This document shows, piece by piece, positions 9,392-22,071 of a DNA stretch of 64,000 nt. The stretch's first letter is position 1; the number at the start of each line of letters is the position of its first letter. Below the pieces are notes generated by a model that saw nothing but the letters and a program-made list of their open reading frames with translations, did no database searches and had not been told where the DNA came from. Origin of the DNA: Morinoia aosen (lineage: Eukaryota > Arthropoda > Malacostraca > Amphipoda > Talitridae); NCBI GenBank assembly GCA_030386875.1, contig CM059564.1:67599436-67663435 (forward strand). The letters run 5' to 3'. Made by a program: the position numbers and the translations under genes.

Positions 9392-11340
9392 TTTTTATAG
9401 TGTTTATCTCTAGAGTGTCTGCTCAAAGAAACCCAAACAGAAGAAAATGTTCAAATGGTACTTTCATTTAATGTCGAGATTATTAAATTAGATTAAATGA
9501 GTTGGATTGAGCCTCCCAAGTCACAAGTTTTTTTTTTTTTTCATGATATGAAGGAAGGGGTTGCTCTTTAGAGTTAATAAAACGAAGAAACCCTGCACGT
9601 GAAAATAACGAAACGAAACAAATTTATGAAACAAGGAAAAGCTTAAGTAGCAAAATATAAGCAAGATTGAAAGATGGTCTGTAAGATATCAGCAACGAAC
9701 GCTAATTCAACAAAGAGTACTTTCGAACATCCCGCGCTGGACCACACATCCTCCTCATGGGAACGCTGATATCCACAGGTACAATGGTTACATCTCCCTA
9801 CGGGTTGTTTCCAACCGATAATTTTCTTAAAAAATTAAACAATACACGATTGCCCGCCTGCTAATAACAGAAGCTGCTCATCGCCAGAAAGACAACGAAT
9901 ATATTTCTCAAAACATCATGGGATATAATTACTTTCTGTCTTTATTTTACAAGTGCATTCCAAAAACCATTTATAAAACGTAATTTTTTAGAAAGCAATA
10001 ATTATTGGATAATAATTCTGGATAATAACTTAGATTCCGACTCAAAGGTACTTGTAAAGTAGCCCAACCCATCACATGGCCTGGAGTCTTCTACTGAACT
10101 TCATCTGACTGTATTTAGTTGTGCAGACTCGGCTCCAATATTATTTCGTGTCGTGGCACTCGAGGTACGTGAGAAAATATTCCTTGCAATGCTGTAACTA
10201 TAAAAGTTGAGAGTGGTTTTGTTCGATATTAAACGTTGATTTACAATGAATTAACTTGTCAGCAAGGGTAGGTCACGCTGTTCATTATTATTATCATGCT
10301 GAAAGAGTCACTAAGAACAAAGCAGGCATTTGAGAACTAAAAGCGAAGGAATGCCAAACGCTGACAGTAACAGTGACTCTTTGACATTCAATTCACTGTA
10401 ACTTTTAGACAGCAAAGTGACAGTAACTCATTGACAGAAAATTAACAGTAACTCTTTAATAATTACTCTGATCACTCAAACTTTGTTGGAAATATTTTCC
10501 GTAATGCTCAGTCGTGCATTGACATTCGAAAATTACGAGACATCCTATGCTATGTGCGACTTCAGTAGATGTTCTCAGTGATTTCGTGAAGGCTGTTGAA
10601 GGCTGTATAGAGAAGGAGCGAGACTATATATGTCTAAACAAATGGTAACACGTAGTTTTTCGGGGCTGATGAGTCTTGAGTCCCAAAGTTTCCATTTTAC
10701 GAATATAAATGTTAGCGAAACATTTTACGATCATATTTTAAAAATGTATAAGAAATCTTAGTATTTGAGAATCGTTCATAATATCAGTGCCTTCCTACCG
10801 ATCGACCGTCCTAAGGATCCAGTAGTAGAAATTTGCGTCAGCTATATTCCAGAAAAGGTGACGAGGTCCATTGAAAATGAACCGCACAGCATGTAAAAAC
10901 TTAATCATGTTTTGATTCATTTTTAAACACACTATAATATTTATTCGCATCGATGCATTCCCAATTTCATTCAAAAATGGTTTCACTCATATGTTCATTC
11001 ATAATCCATGCATGTTGCTGAATAAATCTAAGAATTTGGGGACTAACAGACCAAAAACAAAACATTGTGACAAGTTGGTTAAAGGGTTTTAGACTTTCGT
11101 TTGTATCAAATTTAAAATAATTTCGCTCGAGGAACTGTTTCTGAATTTAAACTTTCTTTAGTTCGAATCTTGACATGGTAATGGTCGATGTCATGTAGAA
11201 GAATTTCATCATTCACTTGTGTAGTTTCAAATACTTCTGAGGGTAGAGCACACCACCTTTCTGGCTATTCGACTGCTCCGCATGACGCGATGCTTTCACT
11301 CTCTACACAACGCGACGCTTACACTCTCAGCAAAAATCAA
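9392..11340. other. 5' flank of the aminotransferase gene
   Basis: No gene is recognised. It contains a poly-T run near 9530, a diverged repeat related to 6655-6910 (9590-9812), and a weak repetitive patch at 10360-10470 in which variants of TGACAGTAACTCTTTGACA recur. No promoter could be assigned. Confidence 0.4.
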
Positions 11341-11344
11341 GGCC

Positions 11345-12055
11345 CACACACCCTGCACGACACGAGACACACACCCTGCATAACACGAGACACACACACC
11401 CTGCACAACACGAGACACACACCATGCAAAACACGAGACACACACCCTGCACAACACGAGACACACACACCCTGCACAACACGAGACACACAGACCCTGC
11501 ACAACACGAGACACACACCCTGCACAACACGAGACACACACCATGCACAACACGAGACACACACACCCTGCACAACACGAGACACACACACCCTGCACAA
11601 CACGAGACACACACACCATGCACAACACGAGACACACACACCCTGCACAACACGAGACACACACACCCTGCACAACACGAGACACACACCCTGCACAGCA
11701 CGAGGCACACACACCCTGCACAACACGAGACACACACTCCCTGCATAACACGAGACACATATACCCTGCACAACACGAGACACACACCCTGCACAACACG
11801 AGACACACACACCCTGCACAACACGAGACACATACACCCTGCACAACACGAGACACACACCCTGCACAACACAAGACACACACCCTGCACAACACGAGAC
11901 ACATACATCCTGCACAACACTAGACACATACACCCTGCACAACACGAGACACATACACCCTGCACAGCACGAGACACACACCCTGCACAACACGAGACAC
12001 ATGCACCCTGAACAACACGAGACACGCACTCTGCACAAAGCGAGACCCCCCTGCA
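11345..12055. repeat. Minisatellite, 23/25-bp unit
   Basis: About 29 tandem copies of a unit close to CACGAGACACACACCCTG + CACAA, alternating between 23 and 25 bp by one extra CA. The unit has no stop codons in several frames, which produces overlapping Cys- or His-rich reading frames on both strands; these are not genes. Confidence 0.95.
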
Positions 12056-12177
12056 CACGCATTTTAACACTGTCAGTGCATAGTGAAAGGAGGCAAGCCA
12101 GAGCACACAGAATGGCACACAGCCAGTAAGTGAACACAGGGCTTAGTGTCGCACTCTGTCAGGTGTAGTAAACACGC

Positions 12178-12337
12178 ATGAGTTACGAGGTGCCACCAGC
12201 ACAACACACATCATCAGAGTTGCTCACGAGGTGCCACCAGCACAACACAAATCATCAGAGTTGCTCACGAGGTGCCACCAGCACAACACACATCACCAGA
12301 GCTGCTCACGAGGTGCCACCATCACAACACACATCAC
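12178..12337. repeat. Minisatellite, 41-bp unit, about 4 copies
   Basis: Four copies of a unit beginning GAGGTGCCACCAGCACAACA and ending GAGTTGCTCAC, with few differences. It lies 120 bp after the 23/25-bp array and shares its CACAACACA motif, so the two may be related. Confidence 0.9.
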
Positions 12338-12530
12338 TTTACGACTCCGCGCAATCTCAGCGCTAACTCCGGGCCTCCAGCATGGCCATGCAATGTCCTT
12401 GCAGAGATTACAGTTTACGAGGCATGCCACAGCATGGCAGTTGCGGAGCGGGTGAGGCTCTTTTACTGTTTCGCGCATTGCTCTCAAAATATAACCCGCG
12501 CTCAGAAGATGGCAATATTTATGCCTAACG

Positions 12531-12735
12531 TTTCTCTGTTGGGTATAGGAGAAAAATTCAATGCACAATACCCCACTCTACGCAGGTGTCTGAAATGGGT
12601 ACCGGTCTTGACCGGGGGAAAGCGTCATGGCGTCCTGGCGTTAGTTATAAGGCATTTGAAAATCCAATGCACAAGGTGATATGTATCAGGCTTGATTGGA
12701 AATAAAGCTTCCGTAGATGCCTTCATTATTTTATT
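12531..12735 (+). mobile_element. SINE fragment (5'-truncated)
   Basis: Matches the body and 3' end of the SINE at 62595-62876 (there on the minus strand), sharing ACCCCACTCTAC, GGTGTCTGAAATGG, AAGCGTCATGGCGTCCTGG and the 3' end GATTGGAAATAAAGC. The tRNA-like head of the other copy is missing here. Confidence 0.75.
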
Positions 12736-13960
12736 TTTATAACTTTGTGCACGTTTCTGCACGAAGTGATATCACACTGACTACGAATTTTAGCAAAAAA
12801 CAAATCTTTGTTCTTTCGAGTCTCGCAGTAGATAAGAATAGCAGTGTAGCAGAGCAGCCACTTCTATGTTTTTAATTTTTCGTTGTTTATATTATGTTTT
12901 CGCGAGAGAATGGTTCGTAAAGCGTGACGAACAATGCAAAGGATCTGACACGAATTTTTATCTAATACTTTATTAAAAGCTGCACCATTTAGTGTCAAAA
13001 ATGAATGTATTTATTTCTGTTATATAGAAAATGAAACTCCCTCTTTATTGGGAGATTGTTTTCTGAAATTAGTTTAACCGAGATATTTACAAACATAAAT
13101 TTTCAGAGATATAAGAAAAAAATATCGTTTAGGAGGTATTGAATGTTGCTTTTAAATCTTTTCAACAATGACTTGGCTGAAATTTTAAAAACCAATGATA
13201 GTACTTGTGTACTATCTCTATTGGCAATGAAATGTTTTTTCTTTTTACTCATGTGTGTGTATCACACAGTGTATTAAGTTTAAGATATTTAAAAAAACAA
13301 TGATTGTAATATTGTACAATCTCTTTTGGAAATAAAGTTTTTTTCTTTTTTCTTTCTTTCTTTTCATCGATGTAGTCCACCCGACGTAGTATCGGTTCTA
13401 GAACGGAATGCTATGGAAGAAAACGTATTAAATGGCAGACTCTAGCAGTCCGCGATAGAGGAGCAGCGCTCACGATTGTGGTGATCGAAAAAAAGAGAAA
13501 GAAAACAGTTTGTTTCCAAAAAAGATGATACATGAGACGTATCACACATGGGATTTTAATTTATTAATATACAGGTCTTTAATTGATAGACAAACCACGG
13601 GTTTGTGATGCAGAAGTTCAGCTTCAGCTTAGAAGTTCAGATTCAGGAAAGATTCTCTCTTCTCTGCCGAAAAATCCAAGTTCATCATTCTGAAGCATGG
13701 AGAAGTCAAGTACACTGCAGCAGTGAAGAGGGTTTTTAAAACAAAGTTCTACCCGAATAATCATGGTAAGGTTCCAAACGTCAAAATATATATTTATTTT
13801 TTACAGAGATGATATCATAAATTACCATTTTCAACTGTCTACAGTAATAAATAAGGAATAAGTTATAGTTCTTGAGATCGTGAGGAGGAAAGAGGATGTA
13901 TATCTGAATGAAACTTCTGATTACGGCGGCAAAAGCATGGTTTGAACAAAAACTACTTAC
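12736..13960. other. Intergenic AT-rich stretch with a duplicated 3'-tail motif
   Basis: No gene is seen. Near 13186-13345 two diverged copies of a motif of the form CCAATGATAGTACTT...CTCTATTGG lie in tandem. A related inverted copy is at 20195-20245 (TTTCCAATAGAGATGGTAC). They look like tails of an unidentified short retroelement. Confidence 0.35.
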
Positions 13961-14260
13961 AAACATATACCAGGTTTCTCCTCCCTTTGGGAGGGTAGCT
14001 GACATCAGGCCACAATCATCACCGTAAGTCACTAGGAGGCGACAGAGGTAGCACTGGCCGCACCAGAACTGCCAGAATCAGCAGCAGCCCAGCACAACCA
14101 TCTTCCACAGTCAGGCCCGACAGCCATAGCTGGTTTACCTCGACCGCTTCAGTGAGTGCAGCCCCTCCCCCCGCACAGGACAGGTCAACCCCATCACTCG
14201 CGGTCAGGCTTCCAGTACCGCGTCAAAAAATAAAATAACCTCCGTACGCACTGCTTCCAC

Positions 14261-15660
14261 TCACTTCTGTCCGCAGTCATCCCTCTCTCCGCGTACGTCC
14301 ACTGCCAGACCCCTCTCATACCAAGCACGTTTCACCCCGTCCATCCGACTCATCCGTGGCCTACCTCGCATTATAATACCACTCACTTCCGACGTATAAA
14401 TCTTTTTTAACAGCCACTCAACATTCATTCTTTCAACATGCCCAAACCATCCACGCGCTCTTTCATCCACCCGCCTGCTCATCTTTTTGACAACACCCGT
14501 CTGCCCCTAACCAATTCATTCCTGATCCTATCTCTTCTTGTTACTCCACACATGCTCCTCAAACACTTCATCTCAAACACATCCAGCTTCCTCCTCTCAG
14601 CTGCTCTCAAACCTCCAAGACTCTGCTTCATACAGCAAAACTGGCACGATTAAGCTTTCAAACAGTCACCTCTTTGCATTCTTACTCAGACTCCTGCATT
14701 CAAAAAGTTTCTTCATTGCACCCAATGTATTGCAGCCTTCGCTCGCTTGATGTTCCACTTCTACTTCCATACTATCCTTCACAGCCACGTCCGACCCGAG
14801 GTACCGAAAATGCTCGACCTCCTCTAACACTTCACCATTCATCCTCACATCCAAAGTTCGAAACACTCCACTTCTTGAACATCTCATCACCTTAATTTTA
14901 TTTAAATTTACCCTCAATTTACACCTTTCGCACACTCTACCAAACTCTGCAACCAATCTCCGCAGTTTTTCCTCTGAATCAACCCCAAGCGATGTATCAT
15001 CTGCAAACAACAGCAGACACATTTCCCAATTCTTACCATTTGTCCCACTTACTGCGCATCTTTTCCCAATACTCTGGCATTCTTTTCTCTCACTACACCA
15101 TCCATAAACAAATTAAACAACCACGACGATATCATACATCCCTGTCTCACACCTGACACAACTGGGAACCACTCACTCACCTCATTCCCTACTCTCACAC
15201 ATGCTCTGCTATCAACGTAGAAACTCTAGATCGCATCCAACACTCTCCCACCCACTCCATGCAAGCTTACAACTTGCCATAGAGCCTCACGGTCCACTGT
15301 GTCATACGCCTTCTCTAGATCCATAAATGCCCAATATACATCTTTACCTTTTGCTAAGTATTGCTCATTCACCTGCCTCACAGCAAACATTTGATCCACA
15401 CAACCTCTACCACTTCTAAAACCACATTGTTCTTTTGCTAGCACAACATCCGTCAACACTCTCACTCTTCCAATTAAAACTCTTCCCAGCTTCCCAACGA
15501 CACTCAGTAGACTTATACCTCTGAAATTACTGTACTCATACCTGTCCCCTTTCCTCTTGTACAACGGAACTAAACACGCGCTACTCCAATCCACCGGCAC
15601 TTTGCTAGCCTGAAAACACACATTAAAAAAAAGGAACCAACCATGCTACAGTCACATTTC
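14261..15660 (-). pseudogene. RTE reverse transcriptase and C-terminal domain, broken
   Basis: Fragments of one ORF in several frames. 15621-15226 holds fingers and palm motifs GISLLSVVGKL, CGFRSGRGCVDQMFAVRQ and FMDLEKAYDTVD (catalytic Asp of motif A). 15022-14666 holds LLFADDTSL (the two catalytic Asp of motif C) and the thumb. 14482-14261 holds the C-terminal tail. Both catalytic motifs survive, but stops and frameshifts separate them. Confidence 0.85.
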
Positions 15661-16399
15661 CTCCTTTCTTTAGACATTCAACCGTGCAGCCATCCATACG
15701 TGGAGTTTTCCCATTTTTCATCACATCCAACGGACCTTTCACTTCAACACTTCTTATTCGACTTCTATTCACTTCTCCAAACACAGGCATTCTAACATCA
15801 CATCCAACAGCTACCACTCTCGCAACCCTATCATCCTCCACGTTTAGCAGTTCCTCAAAACACTCCGCCCATCTCTTCCTCACATCACACCCCTCCACTA
15901 GCAACCTACCATTTGCATCCTTCACTCTTGCCTCACTCTCCACCTATCCTTTCCTAATTCTCTTCACTTCCTTCCAGAAAAAATTCCTTCTCTCCATGAA
16001 GTCCCCTCCCAACTTCCTCCCCCACTCCTCATCCGCCGCCATATTTTCTCTCCTGGCCATCTTAGTACTTCTTTCTTCCCCTCCCTATACTCTTCGAAAT
16101 TATGCTGGCTGCCCCTTTGCAGCCACCTTTCGAGCATCACCCGCTTTCTTCTCACAACCGTTCCTACTTCTCCGTTCCACCATTACTCCTCTTTCTAACC
16201 CCGCCTCCAATCTTCCTTACCCCACACACTTCCTAGCACATTTCTCCACCGCTTTTTAAAATAACTTCCATTCCCCCTTCCACTCCACCAACCTCACGTA
16301 CCTTCACCCTCCCATACTATACTTTCATTTTCTCCGATACTCATACTCTCGCTCAGATTTATGCCACTTGTTTACATTTAACACCTCCCTTCCACTCCT

Positions 16400-16850
16400 T
16401 CATTTTACACCTCCCCATACTCTACTTACTCTCAACTTTCCTTCTATCAAGTAATAATCCGAAATCCCATTCATCTCACCATAGAACACATGCACGTCGA
16501 GCAAACGACCAATCACTCCCATGCTAACCAAAATATAATTCATCAAAGCTCTCTCCATTATCACACCTCCATTCGTCCTCACATATGCATACTTGTTTAC
16601 ACCTTTTTTCTCAAACATACTATTCCCAATCCCTAACTCACTCTCAACACACAACTCCACCAAGTATTCACCACTCTCATTCACCCCAGTTTCTCCATAC
16701 CTACCAACGACAATATCCACCACCTCATCACCCACTCTCGCATTCAGGTCCCCCCATCAACTCTACAACCATTCCCCGCTCTTGTAACACATTCGGACAG
16801 CTTCTCCCAAAACTCCTCTCTCTCCTCCCCACTTCTCACCGATCCCGGTC
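16400..16850 (-). pseudogene. RTE endonuclease domain, broken
   Basis: Part of an exonuclease-endonuclease-phosphatase domain: GDLNARVGDE (catalytic Asp and Asn), and further on a degraded GxxSDYYLI (the family's SDH active-site triad, with His replaced by Tyr). The change of that His would abolish nicking. Confidence 0.65.
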
Positions 16851-17552
16851 CATATGCGCTCACAAACACCCATAACTCTACCCTCCATTTTACTCGCACC
16901 CACATTATTCTTGCTCACAGCTCACCCCATTCAACTACTTTCTCTCCGATTCTTTCCCCTTTCACCCACTTCATTGGCCTGCTACCTATCGGGAAAATCA
17001 CTAGAGATTCCCAGTCCTTTCACTCCGTCCACTTTAGTCGCCTCTTACGACACGCGGCGGACCACGGTGGGAGAATTCTCGAAATCCCCCACAGGGGGCA
17101 ATTTTTTATCCAACTCAAATTCAAATAAATCCGACCCTACGCTGAGTTTAGAATGACCATAATCATTCGTTAATTTGAGCATTTTTTCTGTTAAACGTGT
17201 ATCTATTCGATATGATGAGTAAGACAATAGTTTTTCCTGTCAGCAAGGAATACATAAAATTTCCACCGGTGTTACAATCTAAAGAAAAGCTGTCGTAAAA
17301 TATGCTAAGTCTCCAGCATCAGGAGGCAGAGTGTGATTCAGATCATGACCAGCGTAAAAGATACAAGTGAAGTATAAGAACTTCGCATTGTACCACTTAT
17401 TGAAGCTATTTTAAAATTCTTCATGAATGGTAGTATGCATCCATTCAAATATTTATGTTCGAAAGGTAATTTTATGGTACACTTAGTAGTACAGAGGATT
17501 TATTTAAACTCATATAAAGATTTAAATACGTGAAATTTCACTTAATCATTTA

Positions 17553-17665
17553 CAGGGTGTGTTTTTTACTTTGAACAAACTTCGAACTTAGGTACAAAAA
17601 CTCAAAATAAATCGATTTTCATGATGACAAAATGTCCAAAACTTTTTAGTTTTCGAGTTATGGCG
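17553..17665 (+). repeat. Mariner left terminal inverted repeat
   Basis: Begins CAGGGTGTGTTTTTTACTTT directly after the target TA. Confidence 0.9.
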
Positions 17666-17937
17666 TCGCAAAGCATGTTTAGAAGTGCATGTTATAACTA
17701 GGCCGCACACCAATTGTTATTTAAAGTTGTTAGTTTTCGAGATTGTCGAATACAATTAAAGCATTTTTTCTCATTTCATTATGGGTTATCCATTCCATGT
17801 ATTCAACGACAAGATTTCAAGATGCAATGTGAAACTGAAATAATGAAAAGAAATTTATTATTAACAATCTACGTTACTGGACCGCACGTGTTGCAGTATC
17901 AGTTCTCCATTTGTTGACACGCCGTTGCACTGTGACC

Positions 17938-18996
17938 ATGGAAAGATTTACCAATGCTGAGAAGGCAGACATGCATTTGATTTATGGAGCTGCAGGCGGA
18001 AATGGTAGGCTCGCTCTGAGGATGTACAGAAAAAGGTTTCCTAGGCGCGAAGTGCCTGATTTCCGGTATTTTGCTACTCTGCATACGAGATTGCGTGACA
18101 CCGGCAGCTTCAACGTTAACAGAGGGAATGCTGGGCGCGGCCATCATCCACAGGAGGATAGAATTGTGGAATACTTTGAGCAACATACACGAACCAGCAC
18201 TCGTGCAGCTGCTCAACGTCTTGGCGTGCGAAACCATACTACTGTGTGGAGGGCACTACATCGTCAGCAATTACATCCGTACCATTTCCAAAGAGTGCAA
18301 GGGCTCATCCCAGGTGATTTTGAACCTCGTATTCTGTTTTGCCAGCAGTGAATGCAACAGGAAAGAATGAATCGCGGGTTCTCAAAACTTATTCTCTTCA
18401 CAGATGAAGCTTATTTCTGTCGTGATGGGGTTTTCAACCGTCACAATAATCATTACTGGGCTGGAAATTACCCTCATGTTATTCAGCCTAATAGTCACCA
18501 GCACAGATTTAGTGTCAACGTGTGGGCAGGCATTATTGGCAATAATTTAATTAGTCCGTACCAATTACCTTCTCCTCTCACGGGACCTGCGTACACCATC
18601 TTCCTACGCGAAGTTTTGCCTGGACTACTGGAGGACGTGCCCTTGGAGACACGCAGGCGAATGTGGTTCCAGCATGACGGAGCGCCAGCACATTACTTTC
18701 GTGAAACACGCCTGTTCCTGAATAACCAATTTCAAAACCGATGGATTGGCAGAGGTGCCCCTGTAGCATGGCCAGCTAGGTCGCCTGATTTGACGCCACT
18801 GGATTTCTTCTTGTGGGGAACCATGAAGGACCTCGTGTATGCCACTCCTGTTGAATCGGAACAGGATCTGGTTGGACGCAATGTGGACTCAGCTGGCCGT
18901 ATTACGGAAATGCCTGGCGTGTTTCAATCTGTAAGGCGCTCACTGGCTGTTAGATGTCGTAAATGTGTTGAAGTTCATGGAGGCCATTTCGAGTAA
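17938..18996 (+). pseudogene. Mariner-family transposase with one premature stop
   Basis: Starts MERFTNAEKADMHLIYG, an N-terminal helix-turn-helix region of the type found in many arthropod mariner relatives, followed by a second HTH (TSTRAAAQRLGVRNHTTVWRAL). The catalytic domain shows all three acidic residues: FTDEAYF, FQHDGAPAHY and ARSPDLTPLDFF, with 36 residues between the second and third Asp. Frame is kept over 353 codons except for a TGA at 18349-18351, between the DNA-binding and catalytic halves. The protein would cut and paste the element at TA sites. With a single stop it is a young, probably inactive copy. Confidence 0.88.
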
Positions 18997-19305
18997 CTGT
19001 TGTAATAAAACTGTATTCAAGTTTGTTCATGCGTTAAAGTTCTTACATCAAAGTTTGTATTGATTATGTTTTTTACCTGTGTCCTGCAATGCTTACTGAT
19101 TAATGGTTAGCTCACATGATAATAATTGATAATTACTCATTTAGGACAATGTATTCTTATTTGTAAAACGTGTACACGCAAATTTCATTGTGAAATTACA
19201 AAAATAATACATTAGTGGGGCCCAAAAACCTCTTTAACTATCAAATGTAGCGCTAAAAATGGTGCGCGCGTGCAATCCTACTTGAAGTTCTAATATTCTT
19301 CAAGT

Positions 19306-19420
19306 AACTATGACTCGAAAACTAAAGAGTTTTGGACATTTTGTCATTCATGAAAATCGATTTATTTTGAGTTTTTGTACCTAAGTTCGAAGTTTGTTCA
19401 AAGTAAAAAAAAACACCCTG
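19306..19420 (-). repeat. Mariner right terminal inverted repeat
   Basis: Reverse complement begins CAGGGTGTTTTTTTTTACTT and follows the left repeat closely through CGAGTTATGG/CGAGTCATAG. Confidence 0.9.
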
Positions 19421-20172
19421 TATATGACAACATATATAGATGCAATTACATAAGGTTAGCATTGCACGATCTGTAGATTTAATATTTTAAAGAAATATAA
19501 CAACGATTTTTTTTTGCTCGTCCAAACGATTTTCGTAAACACAAGTTAAAATTTATTTCGTCGACAACGGTGATGTATTTGCCTTGGCCTATTAATTTGA
19601 AGAGATCGCACAATTTTTATTGCTAATGCAGGTATGTATCTGTGTGGTAATGTACACATATAAATTGTATTCCAGTGGAATCGTACAAAAGTACTCAGTG
19701 AATCTCAGTTATATATATCTTTAAGAAGATCAAATTTACATATCGTGCAATGATAACCTCATGTAGTTGTATGATATATATATGATTTCATATATGTGTT
19801 AAAGTGAAATTTCACGAATATAAATCTTTATTTGAGTGTAAATAAATCCTCGATACTACTATGTGTAACATAAAATTACCTTTTGAACATAAATATTTGA
19901 ATGGATGCATACTACCATTAATGTAGAATGTTAAAATAACGTCAATGCGTAGTACAATGAGAAGTTTTTATATTTGACTTGTATCTTTTACGCCGCTCAA
20001 AGATATGAATCACACTCTGCCTCCTGATGCTGGATACTTAGCACATTTTACGACAGCTTGCCTATAGATTGTAACATCGGATGAAATTTATTGTATTCCT
20101 TGCTGAAAGGAAAAGCCATTGTGTTGCTGATCTCATCGAATAGATACATATTTAACTCAAAAAATGCTCAAG

Positions 20173-22071
20173 AAAAAAGAAAAAAGAAAAACACTTTATT
20201 TCCAATAGAGATGGTACAAAAGTATCATCATTGGTTTTTGAAATATCCTAAAGTTAATACACTTAGATGATACACACACACATGAGTATTGTAATACTCA
20301 TGCCACTAGTCGAAAAGAATTGATTGAGGGCTATGTACTTCTAATCTTGCTTAATCTAGATTTGACGATACACATAATGATAATTGTAAGAGACAACACA
20401 ATTTCATGGACGATGCATTTTCATTGTGGGTTGAGAACACCATTGACTATTTACGTATACATGATATGAAACTTCGCAATTCTTGACGCCAGGAAATAAT
20501 ATCAGAATTGTTTGTTTCGGAAGATGTTCAAAAATGTCATTTTAAGGAAGCACGAAAAAAATAAATATACACATATAACAGCATGAGGACCGCGAAAATT
20601 GCAAGATTTGTATTTCTAAGTAAGCAATTTTAACATAAGTCATTAGTTGATAAGCATTTTATTTAAATATAAATGGATGATCACACAACAAATGTATAGC
20701 TTTTTTACGTGAACGCTTTACAATCATAAAGAGATGACGAGTTAGGTAATGTTACAAGTTGAGAGTGAACAGAAAAAAATTATCTCTAGTTAAAATGCCA
20801 GTTGTCAGTTTAGTACACACATATGTGCATATATACATGTAAATATATACACATATTCATGCACATACGTACCTACGCACATACATACACCTAACACGTC
20901 AACATACACAAATACATTTCTATGCATCGAGGCAATCACAATATATGCGCGTTCTATAAAAATGCTGTGCGATGTTCTGAAATATGGGATAATGAGCAAA
21001 GGAAAATTCGCGATAACTCTTTCAGTATTGTGTTGCTGCTAACAATTTCTAATGAAATATTGTAACGATGTTCTATTAAATATTGTATCGAACAGATCAT
21101 TGGTTGATAAGCGTCTTATTCATCAAATGTGGGTGATCGCGCAACAAATATGTAAGTATATATATACTTAATAAATGCTGTACAATAATCAAGTGAAATG
21201 AAGTATTACGCAGTGACACATTCACCTATCTACGTACGCACAGCGTGCACAAGTACACATATACACAAGTAAGCATGTGCGCAAATATCAGCGTAGACTA
21301 ATCAGTATAAATTAGCATTCCAATCGAGGGAATCGGAGAAAATATCTTTTATTATGGCATGAATTTCATAAAATTTCCGTACTAAAAATATTGGCACAAA
21401 ACAGTCTACCTTAGTCAGAAACATGAAAACGATTGTTCTACAACGGTTCCCAAGTACAGAAATATTTCCAGAAGTACGCGAGGCTTAGGTGCGGTTGTTT
21501 TAATATACTCTAGAGCGTAAGAGATGGTATGATAATTTGCACTACACTAGACTACCAAGAGCATTTTTGGACGTGAAAGAGAAAGAAACATGAATGTTCT
21601 ATATGGGTGTCATATTAGGAAAAAAATCACATTATCTGTGAAATATGGCGCAAAATGTCTGCAATTGATAAACATACATAGGTACCACATTTTAGATGTA
21701 CAAGACATTTAAGCTTTGGATTGCGTTACAATAATGAAATCAAATGAAATGATGCGTTGGGTTGTGTTAGAAGTTGGGAGCGAGAAAAAAAAAAGTCTTG
21801 TAATTATAGTTTATATACCAGTTGCTAGTCCAGTGCACACAGGTGTATTGTGCACTCATGCACACCCATATACGTACACACATATACAAGTAAGCATGCT
21901 TGCAAATCCCAGCGTATAGGCGAACGAATCATAATACCTACGCCTACTTCGAGACTGTTGTTTGATGTCTTGAATTATAAAGAAAATGAGCATGGGAGAG
22001 TATTAAGCAATGGAGATACCAGGCAAAATGAGATTCGTCAATACGTGTTCAGTATGTGCTGTAACTAAGAA
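20173..22071. other. Intergenic region with diverged local repeats
   Basis: No gene is recognised. Three diverged copies of a roughly 400-500 bp unit can be followed: 20640-20990, 21095-21320 and 21800-21930. They share GATAAGC...TTATT...GATCACACAACAAAT and CACATATACAAGTAAGCATG-like strings. CA/TA-rich microsatellite-like stretches dominate (ACACATACATAC). Confidence 0.4.

Larger units (their letters stand above)
13970..17085 (-). mobile_element. RTE-clade non-LTR retrotransposon, decayed copy
   Basis: Read on the minus strand: an apurinic-type endonuclease part (about 16850-16400, with MGDLNARVGDEVVD and SDYYLIEGKLRV), a linker, a reverse transcriptase (15660-14660), and the RTE-type C-terminal tail (14660-14261) with WFGHVERMN and RGRPRMSRMDG. 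The 3' untranslated part (13970-14240) matches that of the 36738-38461 copy. The frame is broken by stops (near 15224 for example) and frameshifts. Such elements copy themselves by target-primed reverse transcription; this one is dead. Confidence 0.85.
17553..19420 (+). mobile_element. Mariner-family (IS630-Tc1-mariner) transposon
   Basis: A 1868-bp element bounded by TA on both sides (17551-17552 and 19421-19422). Terminal inverted repeats of about 113 bp (17553-17665 and 19306-19420), beginning CAGGGTGT, match at roughly 95% by eye. It holds one transposase gene with a single in-frame stop. It is inserted in the left arm of the palindromic element 17173-20172. Confidence 0.93.
17173..20172. 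mobile_element. Long palindromic foldback element (arms about 470 bp) split by a mariner
   Basis: Sequence 17173-17550 is the reverse complement of about 20172-19800 at roughly 85% by eye, sharing CAGCATCAGGAGGCAGAGTG, GTATGCATCCATTCAAATAT and ACAATCT/GCTGTCGTAAAAT. The pairing resumes after the mariner: 19440-19510 pairs with about 19780-19710 (GCATTGCACGAT). Without the 1868-bp mariner the element would be about 1.1 kb with a loop of about 200 bp. No coding capacity of its own is seen. Confidence 0.8.

Noticed and set aside
11188..12137. Frames of 126-266 codons on both strands, with zinc-finger-like Cys/His spacing
   Set aside because: They are translations of the 23/25-bp minisatellite; the Cys and His periodicity comes from the repeat unit.
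15684..16259. Plus-strand 191-codon frame rich in Ser, Pro and Thr
   Set aside because: Antisense of the decayed RTE element; the A/G-rich sense strand gives a C/T-rich antisense with few stops.
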